From: Actinomycetes bacterium
Lineage (GTDB): Bacteria > Actinomycetota > Actinomycetes > Actinomycetales > Dermabacteraceae
Length of the DNA: 14,013 nucleotides
Assembly: GCA_023389045.1 (NCBI GenBank)
Contig: JAEWEZ010000102.1
Location: forward strand, 1 to 14,013
Direction of reading: 5' to 3'
Part shown: in pieces, positions 1 through 8,043 of the stretch
Layout: the number at the start of each line of letters is the position of its first letter
Numbering within the stretch: position 1 is the first letter of the stretch
Made by a program: the position numbers and the translations under genes
The notes under the pieces: model-generated
Database searches by the model: none
Told to the model about the DNA's origin: nothing
The model's input: only the letters and a program-made list of their open reading frames with translations

Positions 1-161
1 GCGCAGGCGAGATCCTGGTCCGCCAGCGCGGCACCCGCATCCACCCCGGCACCGGCGTGGGCCGCGGCAACGACGACACCCTGTTCGCTCTGACCGCGGG
101 CACCGTCGAGTTCGGCCGCAAGCGCGACCGTCGCGTTGTCAGCGTGATCGCGGGCGCCTGA
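1..161 (+). CDS. rpmA: 50S ribosomal protein L27, C-terminal part (5' end outside window)
   Basis: This is the last 52 codons of a gene that begins before the window; the reading frame starts at base 3 and ends at TGA 159-161. The visible protein has the L27 hallmarks: RQRGTRIHPGTGVGRGNDDT, then LFALTAGTVEF and a basic end (GRKRDRRVVSVIAGA). L27 is a protein of the large ribosomal subunit whose N-terminus, not visible here, reaches the peptidyl transferase centre. rpmA directly upstream of obg is a widespread bacterial arrangement, usually with rplU before it. The C-terminus is of normal length and nothing looks damaged. The identification rests on unbroken similarity to remembered family sequence. 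Confidence 0.96.
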   Translation, partial: AGEILVRQRGTRIHPGTGVGRGNDDTLFALTAGTVEFGRKRDRRVVSVIAGA

Positions 162-211
162 GACCCGCACCGCCTGCGCGCCCCGCGTGACGCAGGCAAT
201 CCAGTCCAGCC

Positions 212-244
212 TCGAGGGGCGGAGCCATCTGCTCCGCCCCTCGA
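212..244 (+). terminator. Strong hairpin between rpmA and obg (terminator or attenuator candidate)
   Basis: A perfect 14-base-pair stem (212-225 with 231-244) closes a 5-base loop, CATCT. It lies 50 bases after the rpmA stop and 31 bases before the obg start. No T-run follows, so it is not a textbook intrinsic terminator. Actinobacteria often carry such U-poor hairpins, whose termination efficiency is disputed. It could end or dampen rpmA transcription, or protect the 3' end of the upstream mRNA after processing. The hairpin is seen directly; its function is inferred. Confidence 0.6.
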
Positions 245-275
245 CGCATACTCCCCACCCCGAAGGGAAACCCCC

Positions 276-1808
276 ATGGCCGAGTTCGTCGACCGTGTCG
301 TTCTGCATGTGGCCGGTGGAAACGGCGGGCATGGCGCCGCCTCGATCCGTCGCGAAAAGTTCAAACCGCTGGCCGGCCCCGACGGCGCCGATGGCGGGCG
401 CGGTGGTGACGTGATCCTGGAGGTCAACGCCTCCACGACCACGCTGCTGACCTACCATCACAAACCGCATCAGCGTGCCGGCAGCGGCGGTTTCGGCAAG
501 GGCGACCTGCGCCATGGCGCCCGCGGCGAAGACCTCGTGCTGCGCGTTCCCGACGGCACCGTCGTCAAAACCCAGGATGGCCGCGTGCTGGCTGACATGG
601 TGGGTGTGGGCACCCGTTTCGTGGCGGCCCGCGGCGGCAGCGGCGGCCTCGGTAACGCGGCCCTGGCCTCGGCCAAACGCAAAGCCCCCGGTTTCGCCCT
701 GTTGGGTGAGCCCGGCCAGGAACGTAGCCTCGTGCTGGAGCTGAAGTCCGTGGCCGATGTGGCACTGGTGGGTTACCCGAGTGCCGGTAAGTCCTCGCTG
801 ATTGCGGCGATGAGCGCGGCTCGTCCGAAGATCGCTGATTACCCCTTTACCACCCTGGTGCCGAACCTCGGCGTGGTCGAGGCCGGCCAGTACCGATACA
901 CGATCGCCGATGTGCCCGGGCTGATCCCCGGGGCGAGCGATGGCAAAGGCCTGGGCCTGGACTTCCTGCGCCATATTGAACGCTGCCATGTGATCGTGCA
1001 TGTGCTCGACGGCGCCGCCCTCGAATCGGACCGCGATCCGCTAAGCGACCTTGAGGTGATCGAGAAGGAACTGGCGGCGTACGCCTCGCGTCTGGACGAG
1101 GAAGCAGGGGAGCGCACCCCGCTGATGGAACGCCCCACCGTCATCGTCATCAATAAAACCGATCTGCCCGACGGAGCCGATATGGCCGATCTGGTGCGTG
1201 AGCGTCTGCAGGAGCGCGGCGTGCCGGTGCTGGATGTCTCGGCGGTTTCGCATAAGGGCCTGCGCGAGCTCTCTTTCGTGCTTGGTGAACTCGTGGAGAA
1301 GGCACGGGCGGAACTGCCTGCCCCGCAGGCCGCACCGATCACCATCACGCCGACGGCCGTGGATGAACCAGCCTTCCGCGTGGTTCCGGAGCAGTTCGAC
1401 GGGGCAACCGCCTACCGCGTTGTGGGTGACAAACCTGAACGGTGGGTGCGCCAGTGCGACTTCGCCAATGACGAGGCCGTCGGCTATCTCGCCGACCGTC
1501 TCGCGCGCCTCGGCGTTGAGGAAGAGCTGTATGCGGTGGGCGCGAAAGCGGGCGATACCGTGCTGATCGGCCCGGGGGAGGACGCGGTTGTCTTCGACTG
1601 GGAGCCGACGATGGTCGGTGGCGCCGAACTGCTTGGTGCACGTGGCACGGATGCCCGTCTGGAGGAGCGTCACCGCCCCACCCGCGAAGAGAAGCGGGAG
1701 CGGCAGCGTGAACGCACCGCCGAACGCATGGAACGGATCGCCGCGATGGAGGAGGAACGCCGCCGCGGTCACTGGACGGACCCCGGTAGCGACACCGAGG
1801 AGCACTGA
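276..1808 (+). CDS. obg: GTPase Obg/CgtA, ribosome assembly
   Basis: Obg is an essential GTPase that binds the 50S subunit, helps its maturation and links growth to nucleotide pools. The glycine-rich Obg fold fills about residues 1-158 (GGNGGHG, GPDGADGGRGGDV, GSGGFGKGDLRHG). The G domain follows, with G1 GYPSAGKSS at 166-174, G3 DVPGL at 212-216, G4 NKTD at 293-296 and G5 SAVS at 322-325. YPFTTL around 190-195 is the Obg-type switch I. The C-terminal OCT domain spans about 362-440, and after about residue 465 there is a charged Arg/Glu-rich tail, as is common in actinobacterial Obg. The ATG at 276 is chosen because GAAGGGA (262-268) lies 7 bases upstream and the N-terminus matches the family. 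At 510 residues it is normal for actinobacteria. proB follows after 9 bases, so the two are probably cotranscribed. Confidence 0.97.
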   Translation: MAEFVDRVVLHVAGGNGGHGAASIRREKFKPLAGPDGADGGRGGDVILEVNASTTTLLTYHHKPHQRAGSGGFGKGDLRHGARGEDLVLRVPDGTVVKTQDGRVLADMVGVGTRFVAARGGSGGLGNAALASAKRKAPGFALLGEPGQERSLVLELKSVADVALVGYPSAGKSSLIAAMSAARPKIADYPFTTLVPNLGVVEAGQYRYTIADVPGLIPGASDGKGLGLDFLRHIERCHVIVHVLDGAALESDRDPLSDLEVIEKELAAYASRLDEEAGERTPLMERPTVIVINKTDLPDGADMADLVRERLQERGVPVLDVSAVSHKGLRELSFVLGELVEKARAELPAPQAAPITITPTAVDEPAFRVVPEQFDGATAYRVVGDKPERWVRQCDFANDEAVGYLADRLARLGVEEELYAVGAKAGDTVLIGPGEDAVVFDWEPTMVGGAELLGARGTDARLEERHRPTREEKRERQRERTAERMERIAAMEEERRRGHWTDPGSDTEEH

Positions 1809-1817
1809 GCAGCGGGC

Positions 1818-2984
1818 ATGAGCAGCAGCGAGAGCACGCCGCGGCAGCCGCAGCGGCTCACCGCGAGGGAACAGATCCCCGCGGCGCGCCGCATCGTGAT
1901 CAAGATCGGCTCCTCCAGTCTGACCGACGCGCAGGGCCGTCTCGATGAGCAGCGGATCCAGCGGGTCGCTGCCCTGACCGCGCAGCTCGTGCAGGGCGGT
2001 GCGCAGGTGCTCATCGTCTCCTCCGGGGCGATCGCCGCGGCGCTCGGGGAACTCGGCCTCACGCAGCGCCCCACCACCGTGCCCTTGCAGCAGGCAGCCG
2101 CGAGCATCGGGCAGGTGGCTCTAGCGTCCGCGTGGCAGCGGGCCTTTGCCGCGCAGAGTCTGCTCACCGGGCAGGTGCTGCTCACGGACATGGATATGGT
2201 GCGCCGTGACACCTACGGCAATGTGCGCGAAGCCCTCGAAGCCCTGCTTTCCCTCGGCACGGTGCCGGTGATCAACGAGAACGACACCACCGCCACCCAC
2301 GAAATCCGCTTCGGTGACAATGACCGCCTGGCGGCTCTGCTCGCCCAGGTCACGGGCGCAGACCTGCTGGTTCTCCTCACCGATGTGGACTCCCTGCGCA
2401 CCGCACCACCGCAGGAGCCGGGATCTGAACGTATCGCCCAGGTCGATGACGTCTCGCGGCTTGCGGGCGTGAGCATCGGCGCGGTCGGTTCGCGCGTGGG
2501 CACCGGGGGCATGGTCACGAAACTCGCGGCAGTCGACCTCGCGGCCGTGACCGGCACGGCCAGCATCCTCGCCAGCGCCGACGCGATGGAAGACGCCCTT
2601 CGCGGTGAGGACGTCGGCACCTTCTTCCCCGCCCAACACGGCAGGCGGCGTTCCCGTTTGGTCTGGCTGCGTTTCGCCACCCGCGGCGCGGGCACGATCC
2701 ACGTGGATGAGGGGGCGGCCATGGCGCTGCGCACCCGGCGCCGTTCCCTGCTTGCCGTGGGTATCACTGCGGTAAGCGGCACCTTCCCGGCGGGGGTGCC
2801 GGTGGATGTGGCAGGGCCCGACGGGGAACTCATCGTCCGCGGACTCGTCGCCTTCAACAGTGAGGAACTCGCGGGTATGAGGGGCATGGATACGGCGCAA
2901 CTGCGCGAGCAGCTCGGTTCTCGGTTCGCCCGCCCGGTGGTACACCGTGATCACCTGGTCATGCTGACGCGGCCCGTCGGCTGA
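1818..2984 (+). CDS. proB: Glutamate 5-kinase (ProB) with C-terminal PUA domain
   Basis: ProB phosphorylates L-glutamate with ATP to gamma-glutamyl phosphate, the first step of proline synthesis in the cytosol; ProA performs the next step. The amino-acid-kinase domain shows KIGSSSLTD from Lys29, VSSGAIAA near 67, NEND at 153-156, FGDNDRLAA near 165, TDVDSL, and the nucleotide-binding GTGGMVTK at 228-235. A PUA domain occupies roughly 285-380 (GTIHVDEGAAMAL, LLAVGITAVSG). At 388 residues it is full length, with about 20 extra N-terminal residues. The ATG at 1818 lies 9 bases after the obg stop, with GAGGAG upstream inside the obg end. The partner gene proA is not adjacent: the rbs operon on the other strand lies between them. 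Feedback inhibition by proline is typical of the family but cannot be judged here. Confidence 0.97.
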   Translation: MSSSESTPRQPQRLTAREQIPAARRIVIKIGSSSLTDAQGRLDEQRIQRVAALTAQLVQGGAQVLIVSSGAIAAALGELGLTQRPTTVPLQQAAASIGQVALASAWQRAFAAQSLLTGQVLLTDMDMVRRDTYGNVREALEALLSLGTVPVINENDTTATHEIRFGDNDRLAALLAQVTGADLLVLLTDVDSLRTAPPQEPGSERIAQVDDVSRLAGVSIGAVGSRVGTGGMVTKLAAVDLAAVTGTASILASADAMEDALRGEDVGTFFPAQHGRRRSRLVWLRFATRGAGTIHVDEGAAMALRTRRRSLLAVGITAVSGTFPAGVPVDVAGPDGELIVRGLVAFNSEELAGMRGMDTAQLREQLGSRFARPVVHRDHLVMLTRPVG

Positions 2985-3050
2985 TCGTCTCAACCAACGG
3001 ACCGCGTCACGCACCCGCGCACCCCCGGGGGATCTGGCGGGATGCCTCCC

Positions 3051-3434
3051 TTAGAAGGGAACCCCGGCCCGCAGAATCACATTGGCGTACGGGGTGTTTT
3101 CCCCGGTGCGCACCAGGAAGGACGCCCCGGCGCAACGCCGCTTGAACTCCTCATGCGGAACTGTCTCCACCTCGCCGCAGTGCTCCCGGATCCAGGAACC
3201 GGCCGGTGAACCGTCCATTTCCTCGGCGGCCAGGCAGCCCTCGACCGTGGTTTCCGCAAGGATCGCCTCCAGCACCGGCACAAAACCCGGCAGACCGTAG
3301 ACGACGGCGAGATCCACCTCGACCGTGCCCTCCGGCAGCGGAAGGCCCGCATCGGCTACCACGAAAGTGTCCGTGTGGCGCAGACGAGAGATCTGCTCCT
3401 GCAGCAGCGTGTTGATAATCCCGCTGGTCCTCAT
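3051..3434 (-). CDS. rbsD: D-ribose pyranase RbsD
   Basis: RbsD interconverts the pyranose and furanose forms of D-ribose, giving ribokinase its furanose substrate. The 127-residue length is normal. Catalytic positions known from the family are present: His20 in LRHTDTFVV, Asp28 in ADAGLPLP, His94 in VPHEEFKRR, and Tyr116 in TPYANVILRAGV near the end. The ATG at 3434 overlaps the rbsK stop as ATGA and has a strong ribosome site, GGGAGGAG, about 5 bases upstream inside rbsK. It is the last gene of the rbs operon. Its stop faces the proB stop across a 66-base gap (2985-3050) that holds only short imperfect inverted repeats and no clear terminator with a T-run. RbsD is most often the first gene in enterobacterial rbs operons, so the distal position differs. 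Confidence 0.95.
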   Translation of the reverse strand: MRTSGIINTLLQEQISRLRHTDTFVVADAGLPLPEGTVEVDLAVVYGLPGFVPVLEAILAETTVEGCLAAEEMDGSPAGSWIREHCGEVETVPHEEFKRRCAGASFLVRTGENTPYANVILRAGVPF

Positions 3435-4528
3435 CGCTTCTCCTCCCGCCCGTCGGGACGAACCGGAGTTTCCGTGGAGGTGGTGCGGCTGGGTCCCGCC
3501 GTGCCATCCCCACTGATGTATCCGGTCGGAGCAAGCGCCGAGGGATGCACCGCACCGGACTGCTCATCCATCAGGGCAGGCAGGGAATCCTCGGTGCTCG
3601 GGTAGCTGGGTTGCGCTCCCGCAGAGGTCACCGCGAACGCTCCGACACGCGCTGCGAAACGCGCTGCATCCACGAGACCCTCACCCTGCAGAAGACGCGT
3701 GGCGAGAGCCCCGATGAAGGCATCGCCGGCGCCGGTGGTGTCCACCGTGGACACATGCGCGGCAGGAACCGCGACCGGTTCGGTCATCTCCGCATCCAGG
3801 ACGAGCGAACCGGCAGCACCGAGAGTGATCACGACGGTACGAACCCCGACGGCGCGAAGCTCCCGGGCGATCCGCTCGGGATCGTCGGCGGCTTCCGCCT
3901 CAGACATCGGCGCGGTTCCCTGCAACTGTGCCAGCACTAATGCCGCCTCATGCTCATTGACCACGAGCGGATCGGCACGACGCATGACCTCGGGATCCAG
4001 TTCGAGCACCGGTGCCGGGTTCAGGATGAGCCGGCCCGTGCAGCGTCGAGCCGCCTCCTCAATCCCATCCCGGGGGATTTCACCCTGTAGCACCACGACG
4101 GCAGCCGCAGCGATGACTTCGGCGCTCTGCGCAACAGCTGCGGCGTCCATGAGCCCATTGGCTCCGGGAACCACGATGATGCTGTTCTCGCCACCCTGGG
4201 CGACCGTGACCACGGCGAGCCCCGTCGGGGTGCCCTCGCAGTGACGCACATGGGTGAGGTCCGCCCCGGCATGCTGGAGCCCTTCGAGAGCGGGCTGCGC
4301 ATTGGGGTCATCGCCAACGGCACCGACCATCGTCACCGGTGCACCCAGCAGCGCAGCCGCGACCGCCTGGTTCGCGCCTTTACCGCCGGCACTCACCCCG
4401 CCGCCACCACCGTGCACCGTCTCCCCGGGACGGGGATGACGGGCCACGGTGAGGTTCAGATCAGCGTTGAGAGAGCCGACGACGACCACACCACCACTCG
4501 GGGTGGAGACGGTGTTCGGGGCACTCAT
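3431..4528 (-). CDS. rbsK: Ribokinase RbsK with an unusual C-terminal extension
   Basis: Ribokinase (PfkB family) uses ATP to phosphorylate D-ribose to ribose 5-phosphate, feeding the pentose phosphate pathway. The signatures are clear: GSLNADLNL at 18-26, the sugar-binding GGKGANQ at 48-54, VVNEHEAALV in the middle, and DTTGAGD at 263-269 with catalytic base Asp269. The ATG at 4528 overlaps the rbsB stop as TGATG, and GGAG sits 8 bases upstream; a GTG at 4531 is a less likely alternative. At 365 residues it is longer than the usual 300-310. The kinase fold appears complete near residue 308, and the last 55 or so residues are Ser/Thr/Gly/Pro-rich and look unstructured. rbsD follows with a 4-base overlap. 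Confidence 0.95.
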   Translation of the reverse strand: MSAPNTVSTPSGGVVVVGSLNADLNLTVARHPRPGETVHGGGGGVSAGGKGANQAVAAALLGAPVTMVGAVGDDPNAQPALEGLQHAGADLTHVRHCEGTPTGLAVVTVAQGGENSIIVVPGANGLMDAAAVAQSAEVIAAAAVVVLQGEIPRDGIEEAARRCTGRLILNPAPVLELDPEVMRRADPLVVNEHEAALVLAQLQGTAPMSEAEAADDPERIARELRAVGVRTVVITLGAAGSLVLDAEMTEPVAVPAAHVSTVDTTGAGDAFIGALATRLLQGEGLVDAARFAARVGAFAVTSAGAQPSYPSTEDSLPALMDEQSGAVHPSALAPTGYISGDGTAGPSRTTSTETPVRPDGREEKR

Positions 4529-5463
4529 CACTTGTGCTCCGCCACGTTCTCCTTGGTCACCACGACCACGGGAACCTGGATCTCCGCCTTGGTTTCCTTC
4601 CCATCGAGCACAGCCTTCGCCTGCTCCACCGAGGTGGCGCCCAGCTCAGCCGGCTGCTGCGCCACGGTGGCGTACATGGTTCCGGCTTCCACCGCGGCGA
4701 GACCATCGGCGGTGCCGTCAAAGGCCACCACCTTGACCTCCTTGCCGGCGCGGGCACCGAGCGCTTCGATCGCGCCGAGAGCCATCTCGTCATTGTGGGC
4801 GAAGATGCCGACCACATCGGGGTTCGCCTGCAGCAAGTTGGTGGCCACGTTCAGACCCTCGGCGCGGTCAAAGTTCGCGGTCTGCTCGGCAACCACTTCG
4901 ATACCGCTGTGGGTCTTGATCTGATCGGTGAAGCCCTTGCCGCGGTCACGGGTGGCGGAAGCGCCCGGGACGCCCTGCAGCACGATGATCTTGCCCTTAT
5001 CGCTAATGGCGGTGGCGAGCGCATCGGCAGCCTGGGCGCCGCCTGCGACGTTATCGGAGGCGATGAAGGAGGCGAGTTCGCCGCTGCTGGAGCCACGGTC
5101 CACCGCGATCACAGGGATCTTCGCCTTGTTCAGGGCCTCCACGGAGGAGGCGATCGCATCGGAGTCGGTGGGGTTCACGATCACGCAGGCCACCTGCTGG
5201 GTGACGGCGTTCTGCAGGTGGTTGGCCTGGGTGGCGGCGTCATCGGAGGCGTCCTGCACCTCGAGGGTGACACCGAGTTCCTCGGCCTTTTTCTTCGCGC
5301 CCTCGACGAGCTGCACGAAGAACGGGTTGGTCTGGGTGGACACGGACAGCATGACCTTCTTGCCGTCGGCTCCGCCTTCACCGCGGTTGCAGGCCGCGAG
5401 GGAGAGACCGGCGAGGATTGCTGCGGACATGCCGAGCATCTGGCGGCGGGTAGTGAGGGACAT
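4528..5463 (-). CDS. rbsB: Ribose ABC transporter substrate-binding lipoprotein RbsB
   Basis: RbsB captures D-ribose outside the membrane and delivers it to RbsC/RbsA. The signal region has a lipobox, LSLAAC, giving a lipid-anchored Cys25; just before it lies TRRQML, which resembles a twin-arginine motif. The mature part aligns closely with E. coli RbsB as remembered. Ribose-contact motifs are kept: TNPFF, NPTDSDA, DRGSSSGE, SATRDRGKGF, NFDRAEGLN, HNDEMALGA, FDGTADG and the Gln of TVAQQP. This makes ribose the probable ligand rather than galactose or xylose. The ATG at 5463 is chosen because AAAGGAA precedes it by 6 bases and it starts the signal peptide; an upstream in-frame ATG at 5568 would add 35 unrelated residues overlapping rbsC. 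The length is 311 residues. It starts 76 bases after the rbsC stop, the largest gap within the operon, possibly allowing separate control of its abundance. Confidence 0.96.
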   Translation of the reverse strand: MSLTTRRQMLGMSAAILAGLSLAACNRGEGGADGKKVMLSVSTQTNPFFVQLVEGAKKKAEELGVTLEVQDASDDAATQANHLQNAVTQQVACVIVNPTDSDAIASSVEALNKAKIPVIAVDRGSSSGELASFIASDNVAGGAQAADALATAISDKGKIIVLQGVPGASATRDRGKGFTDQIKTHSGIEVVAEQTANFDRAEGLNVATNLLQANPDVVGIFAHNDEMALGAIEALGARAGKEVKVVAFDGTADGLAAVEAGTMYATVAQQPAELGATSVEQAKAVLDGKETKAEIQVPVVVVTKENVAEHK

Positions 5464-5539
5464 CGTCGTTCCTTTCGGTTGTGTCCCGCGGGGCGGGGCG
5501 ATGGGGTGAATGGGTATGTCGAGAGGGGAGTGGGGTGGG

Positions 5540-6520
5540 TCAGGCGTCGGTCTTGCGTCGGAACACATCGAAGCCGACGGCGAGGGCGATCACGCAGCCG
5601 ATCACGACCTGCTGCCAGAACGAGGACACGTTCAGGATGTTCAGGCCGTTGCGGATCACGGCGAGCAGGATCGCGCCGATCAGGGTGCCGGTGGCGCGGC
5701 CGGAGCCACCCGCGAGGGAGGCGCCACCGATCACCACGGCGGCGATGGCATCGAGTTCATAGCCCTGCCCGGCCTGCGGGCCCGCGGAGCTGAGACGTCC
5801 GGCGAGAACCAGACCGGCCAGACCCGAGAAGAGACCGGCCAGGGCATACACCGCAACCAGCACCTTCTTCACGGGGATACCGGAGAGACGGGCTGCGTCT
5901 TCATTGCCGCCGATGGCGTACATGGAGCGTCCGAGCACGGTGCGGGAGAGCACGAACCAGCAGACGATGCCGGCAAGCGCCATGGCGAAGATGGGGCTTG
6001 GGATCCCGAAGAGGTCCCCGCCGAGCATATTGACGGCCTCGGAGGTTTTGATCGGGGTGCCGTTGGAGATCACCAGGGTGAAGCCGCGGGCGATCGACAT
6101 CATGGCCAGGGTGGCGATGAAGGCGGGCAGTTTGCCGTAGGCGATGGCGACACCCGAGACGGCACCGGAGAGGGCGCCGACGCCCAGACCGATCAGCACG
6201 GTGAGGATGCCGGGGAGGTTCAGGGTGGTGAAGCTGTAGGCGGAGACCATCGCGCCGAGGGCCGCAACGGAGCCGACGGACAGGTCGATTCCGGCGGTCA
6301 CGATCACGAAGGTCATGCCGAAGGCGAGGATCGCGACCACCGCTGCCTGTACCCCGATATTGATGAGGTTCGGGATGGTCAGGAAGGCGGGGGTGGCGAT
6401 GAACAGCCCGAGGCACAGCAGGATGAGGCCGACGAGGGCGCCGTTGTTCAGGGCCCACTGGCCGAGCTGGGAGGCGGCACTGCGGCGCGGGGCGGTCGTG
6501 GTGGTGGCGGTGGCGTTCAT
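5540..6520 (-). CDS. rbsC: Ribose ABC transporter permease RbsC
   Basis: This is the membrane-spanning subunit of the ribose importer (BPD_transp_2 family); two copies form the channel that pairs with RbsA and receives ribose from RbsB. I count about ten hydrophobic segments in 326 residues, which fits the family. Family-typical stretches include FVIVTAGIDLSVGSVAALG near residues 72-90, the ARLSGIPV loop that contacts the ATPase, YELDAIAAVVIGGASLAGGSG and the C-terminal FDVFRRK. The ATG at 6520 overlaps the rbsA stop as ATGA, and GGAAGGA lies 8 bases upstream within rbsA. Sugar specificity rests on the neighbours rather than on this protein alone. Confidence 0.95.
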   Translation of the reverse strand: MNATATTTTAPRRSAASQLGQWALNNGALVGLILLCLGLFIATPAFLTIPNLINIGVQAAVVAILAFGMTFVIVTAGIDLSVGSVAALGAMVSAYSFTTLNLPGILTVLIGLGVGALSGAVSGVAIAYGKLPAFIATLAMMSIARGFTLVISNGTPIKTSEAVNMLGGDLFGIPSPIFAMALAGIVCWFVLSRTVLGRSMYAIGGNEDAARLSGIPVKKVLVAVYALAGLFSGLAGLVLAGRLSSAGPQAGQGYELDAIAAVVIGGASLAGGSGRATGTLIGAILLAVIRNGLNILNVSSFWQQVVIGCVIALAVGFDVFRRKTDA

Positions 6521-8043
6521 GCCGCGGTTCCTTCCGGGATGGGCTCATTGTCGGTATCGACGGCGGAGACGGCGAGGGTCATCACGTCGTCCTCAGTGGC
6601 GGTGGCGGCATCGAGTTCGCCCATGGCGTGGCCGTTGCTCATGACGAGGATTCGGTCGCTCATGCCGAGTACTTCGGGCAGTTCACTGGAGACCATGACG
6701 ACGGCGCCGCCGGCGTCGGTCACGGCATTGATCAGTTCGTAGATTTCGACCTTCGCGCCCACATCGACGCCGCGGGTCGGTTCATCCAGCAGGAGCACGT
6801 TGCTGCCGGCGAGCACCCAGCGGCCAAAGACGACCTTCTGCTGGTTACCACCGGAAAGGTTGCGAATGTGCTGGTCAAGGCCTGCCATGCGCACGTTGAG
6901 ACGTTCGGTGACTTCGGCGGCGCGGCGGCGTTCCCCGGCGCGGTCCACGAGGGGGCCTTTGGCGTGGCTACGGAAGGTGGCCAGGCCCGCATTGTGCGCC
7001 ACCGAATGATCCAGGATCAGCCCGTCGGCCTTGCGGTCCTCGGGGACCAGCCCGATCCCGGCGCGGATGGCAGCGGCAATGTCGTGACGCGGAAGGTGGG
7101 TGCCGCGGACGGTAACGGCGCCGGCGTCGTAGGGGTCGGCACCGAAGATGGCACGCAGCGTTTCGGTGCGTCCGGCGCCGACGAGACCGGCGATGCCGAG
7201 AACTTCCCCGGCACGGACCTCAAAGTCGATCCCGTGCAGCACCCCGTGGCGGTGGAGACCCTCGACCTTCAGCAGCACATCCCCGTACGTCTCGGGGCGG
7301 CGGCGCGGGAACTGGTCTTCAATATCGCGCCCGACCATGAGGGTGATGAGTTCACGTTCCTCGGTGGTGGCGGGCACTTCCTTCATGAGTTTGCCGTCGC
7401 GCAGCACGCTCACGCTGTCGCCGATCCGGCGGATCTCATCGAGGTGATGGGAGATGAAGACCATGCCCACCCCGTCGGCCCGGAGTTCTTCGACGACACC
7501 GAACAGCTGGTCGATTTCCTTGCCGGTGAGGGCGGCGGTGGGCTCATCGAGGATCAGCATCCGGGCCTTCTGCGAGAGGGCCTTAGCGATTTCGACGAGC
7601 TGCTGGCGGGCCACGCCGAGACCACCGACCGGAACCTGCAGGGGCACATCCAGGCCGATCCGCTCGAGAGCTTCCCGGGCGATCCGGTTCATGCTGCGGC
7701 GGTCAACCAGGCCGAAGCGCGAGGGGGTGCGCCCGAGCACGATGTTCTCGGCCACCGACATGCTCGGCACGAGGTTCAGTTCCTGGTGGATCGTGGCGAT
7801 GCCGTGGGCTTCAGCGGCCTTCACATCGGGTAGGTGCACGCGGGCGCCGTCGATCTCGATGTGCCCGGCATCGGGCTGGTAAATCCCGGACATCATCTTG
7901 ATCAGGGTGGATTTGCCGGCGCCGTTCTCCCCGAGGAGGACCTGGACCTTCCCGGGGTGGACGTCGACGCTGACGTCGTCAATCACCTGGACGGGCCCGA
8001 AGGATTTCGAGACATGGTCCAGGCGGAGCAGCGGTGTGCTCAT
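6517..8043 (-). CDS. rbsA: Ribose ABC transporter ATP-binding protein RbsA (two nucleotide-binding domains)
   Basis: RbsA powers ribose import by ATP hydrolysis on the cytoplasmic face of RbsC. It is a tandem ATPase of 508 residues. In domain 1, Walker A is GENGAGKST (38-46) and Walker B is LILDEPTAAL with Asp166-Glu167; the signature region reads LGVARQQLVEIAKAL, a degenerate form of LSxGQQQ. In domain 2, the Walker A position reads GLVGAGRT (286-293) without the usual Lys, which is typical of RbsA/MglA proteins, followed by LSGGNQQKVVFGRW and LLLDEPTRGVDVG with Asp420-Glu421. The ATG at 8043 overlaps the rbsR stop as ATGA, with GAAAGGCGG a few bases upstream. rbsC follows with a 4-base overlap. 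Confidence 0.96.
   Translation of the reverse strand: MSTPLLRLDHVSKSFGPVQVIDDVSVDVHPGKVQVLLGENGAGKSTLIKMMSGIYQPDAGHIEIDGARVHLPDVKAAEAHGIATIHQELNLVPSMSVAENIVLGRTPSRFGLVDRRSMNRIAREALERIGLDVPLQVPVGGLGVARQQLVEIAKALSQKARMLILDEPTAALTGKEIDQLFGVVEELRADGVGMVFISHHLDEIRRIGDSVSVLRDGKLMKEVPATTEERELITLMVGRDIEDQFPRRRPETYGDVLLKVEGLHRHGVLHGIDFEVRAGEVLGIAGLVGAGRTETLRAIFGADPYDAGAVTVRGTHLPRHDIAAAIRAGIGLVPEDRKADGLILDHSVAHNAGLATFRSHAKGPLVDRAGERRRAAEVTERLNVRMAGLDQHIRNLSGGNQQKVVFGRWVLAGSNVLLLDEPTRGVDVGAKVEIYELINAVTDAGGAVVMVSSELPEVLGMSDRILVMSNGHAMGELDAATATEDDVMTLAVSAVDTDNEPIPEGTAA

Noticed and set aside
2985..3050. Shared terminator between the convergent proB and rbsD ends
   Set aside because: Only short palindromes such as CCCCCGGGGG and a TCCCTT/AAGGGA pair are seen, with no stable looped stem followed by a T-run in either direction.
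5464..5568. Longer version of RbsB starting at 5568
   Set aside because: It would bury the signal peptide and overlap the rbsC end; AAAGGAA precedes the ATG at 5463.
5510..6742. Plus-strand 410-codon open frame opposite rbsC and rbsA
   Set aside because: The translation is a Gly/Asp/Glu/His-rich shadow of GC-rich codons; the opposite strand encodes clear RbsC and RbsA.
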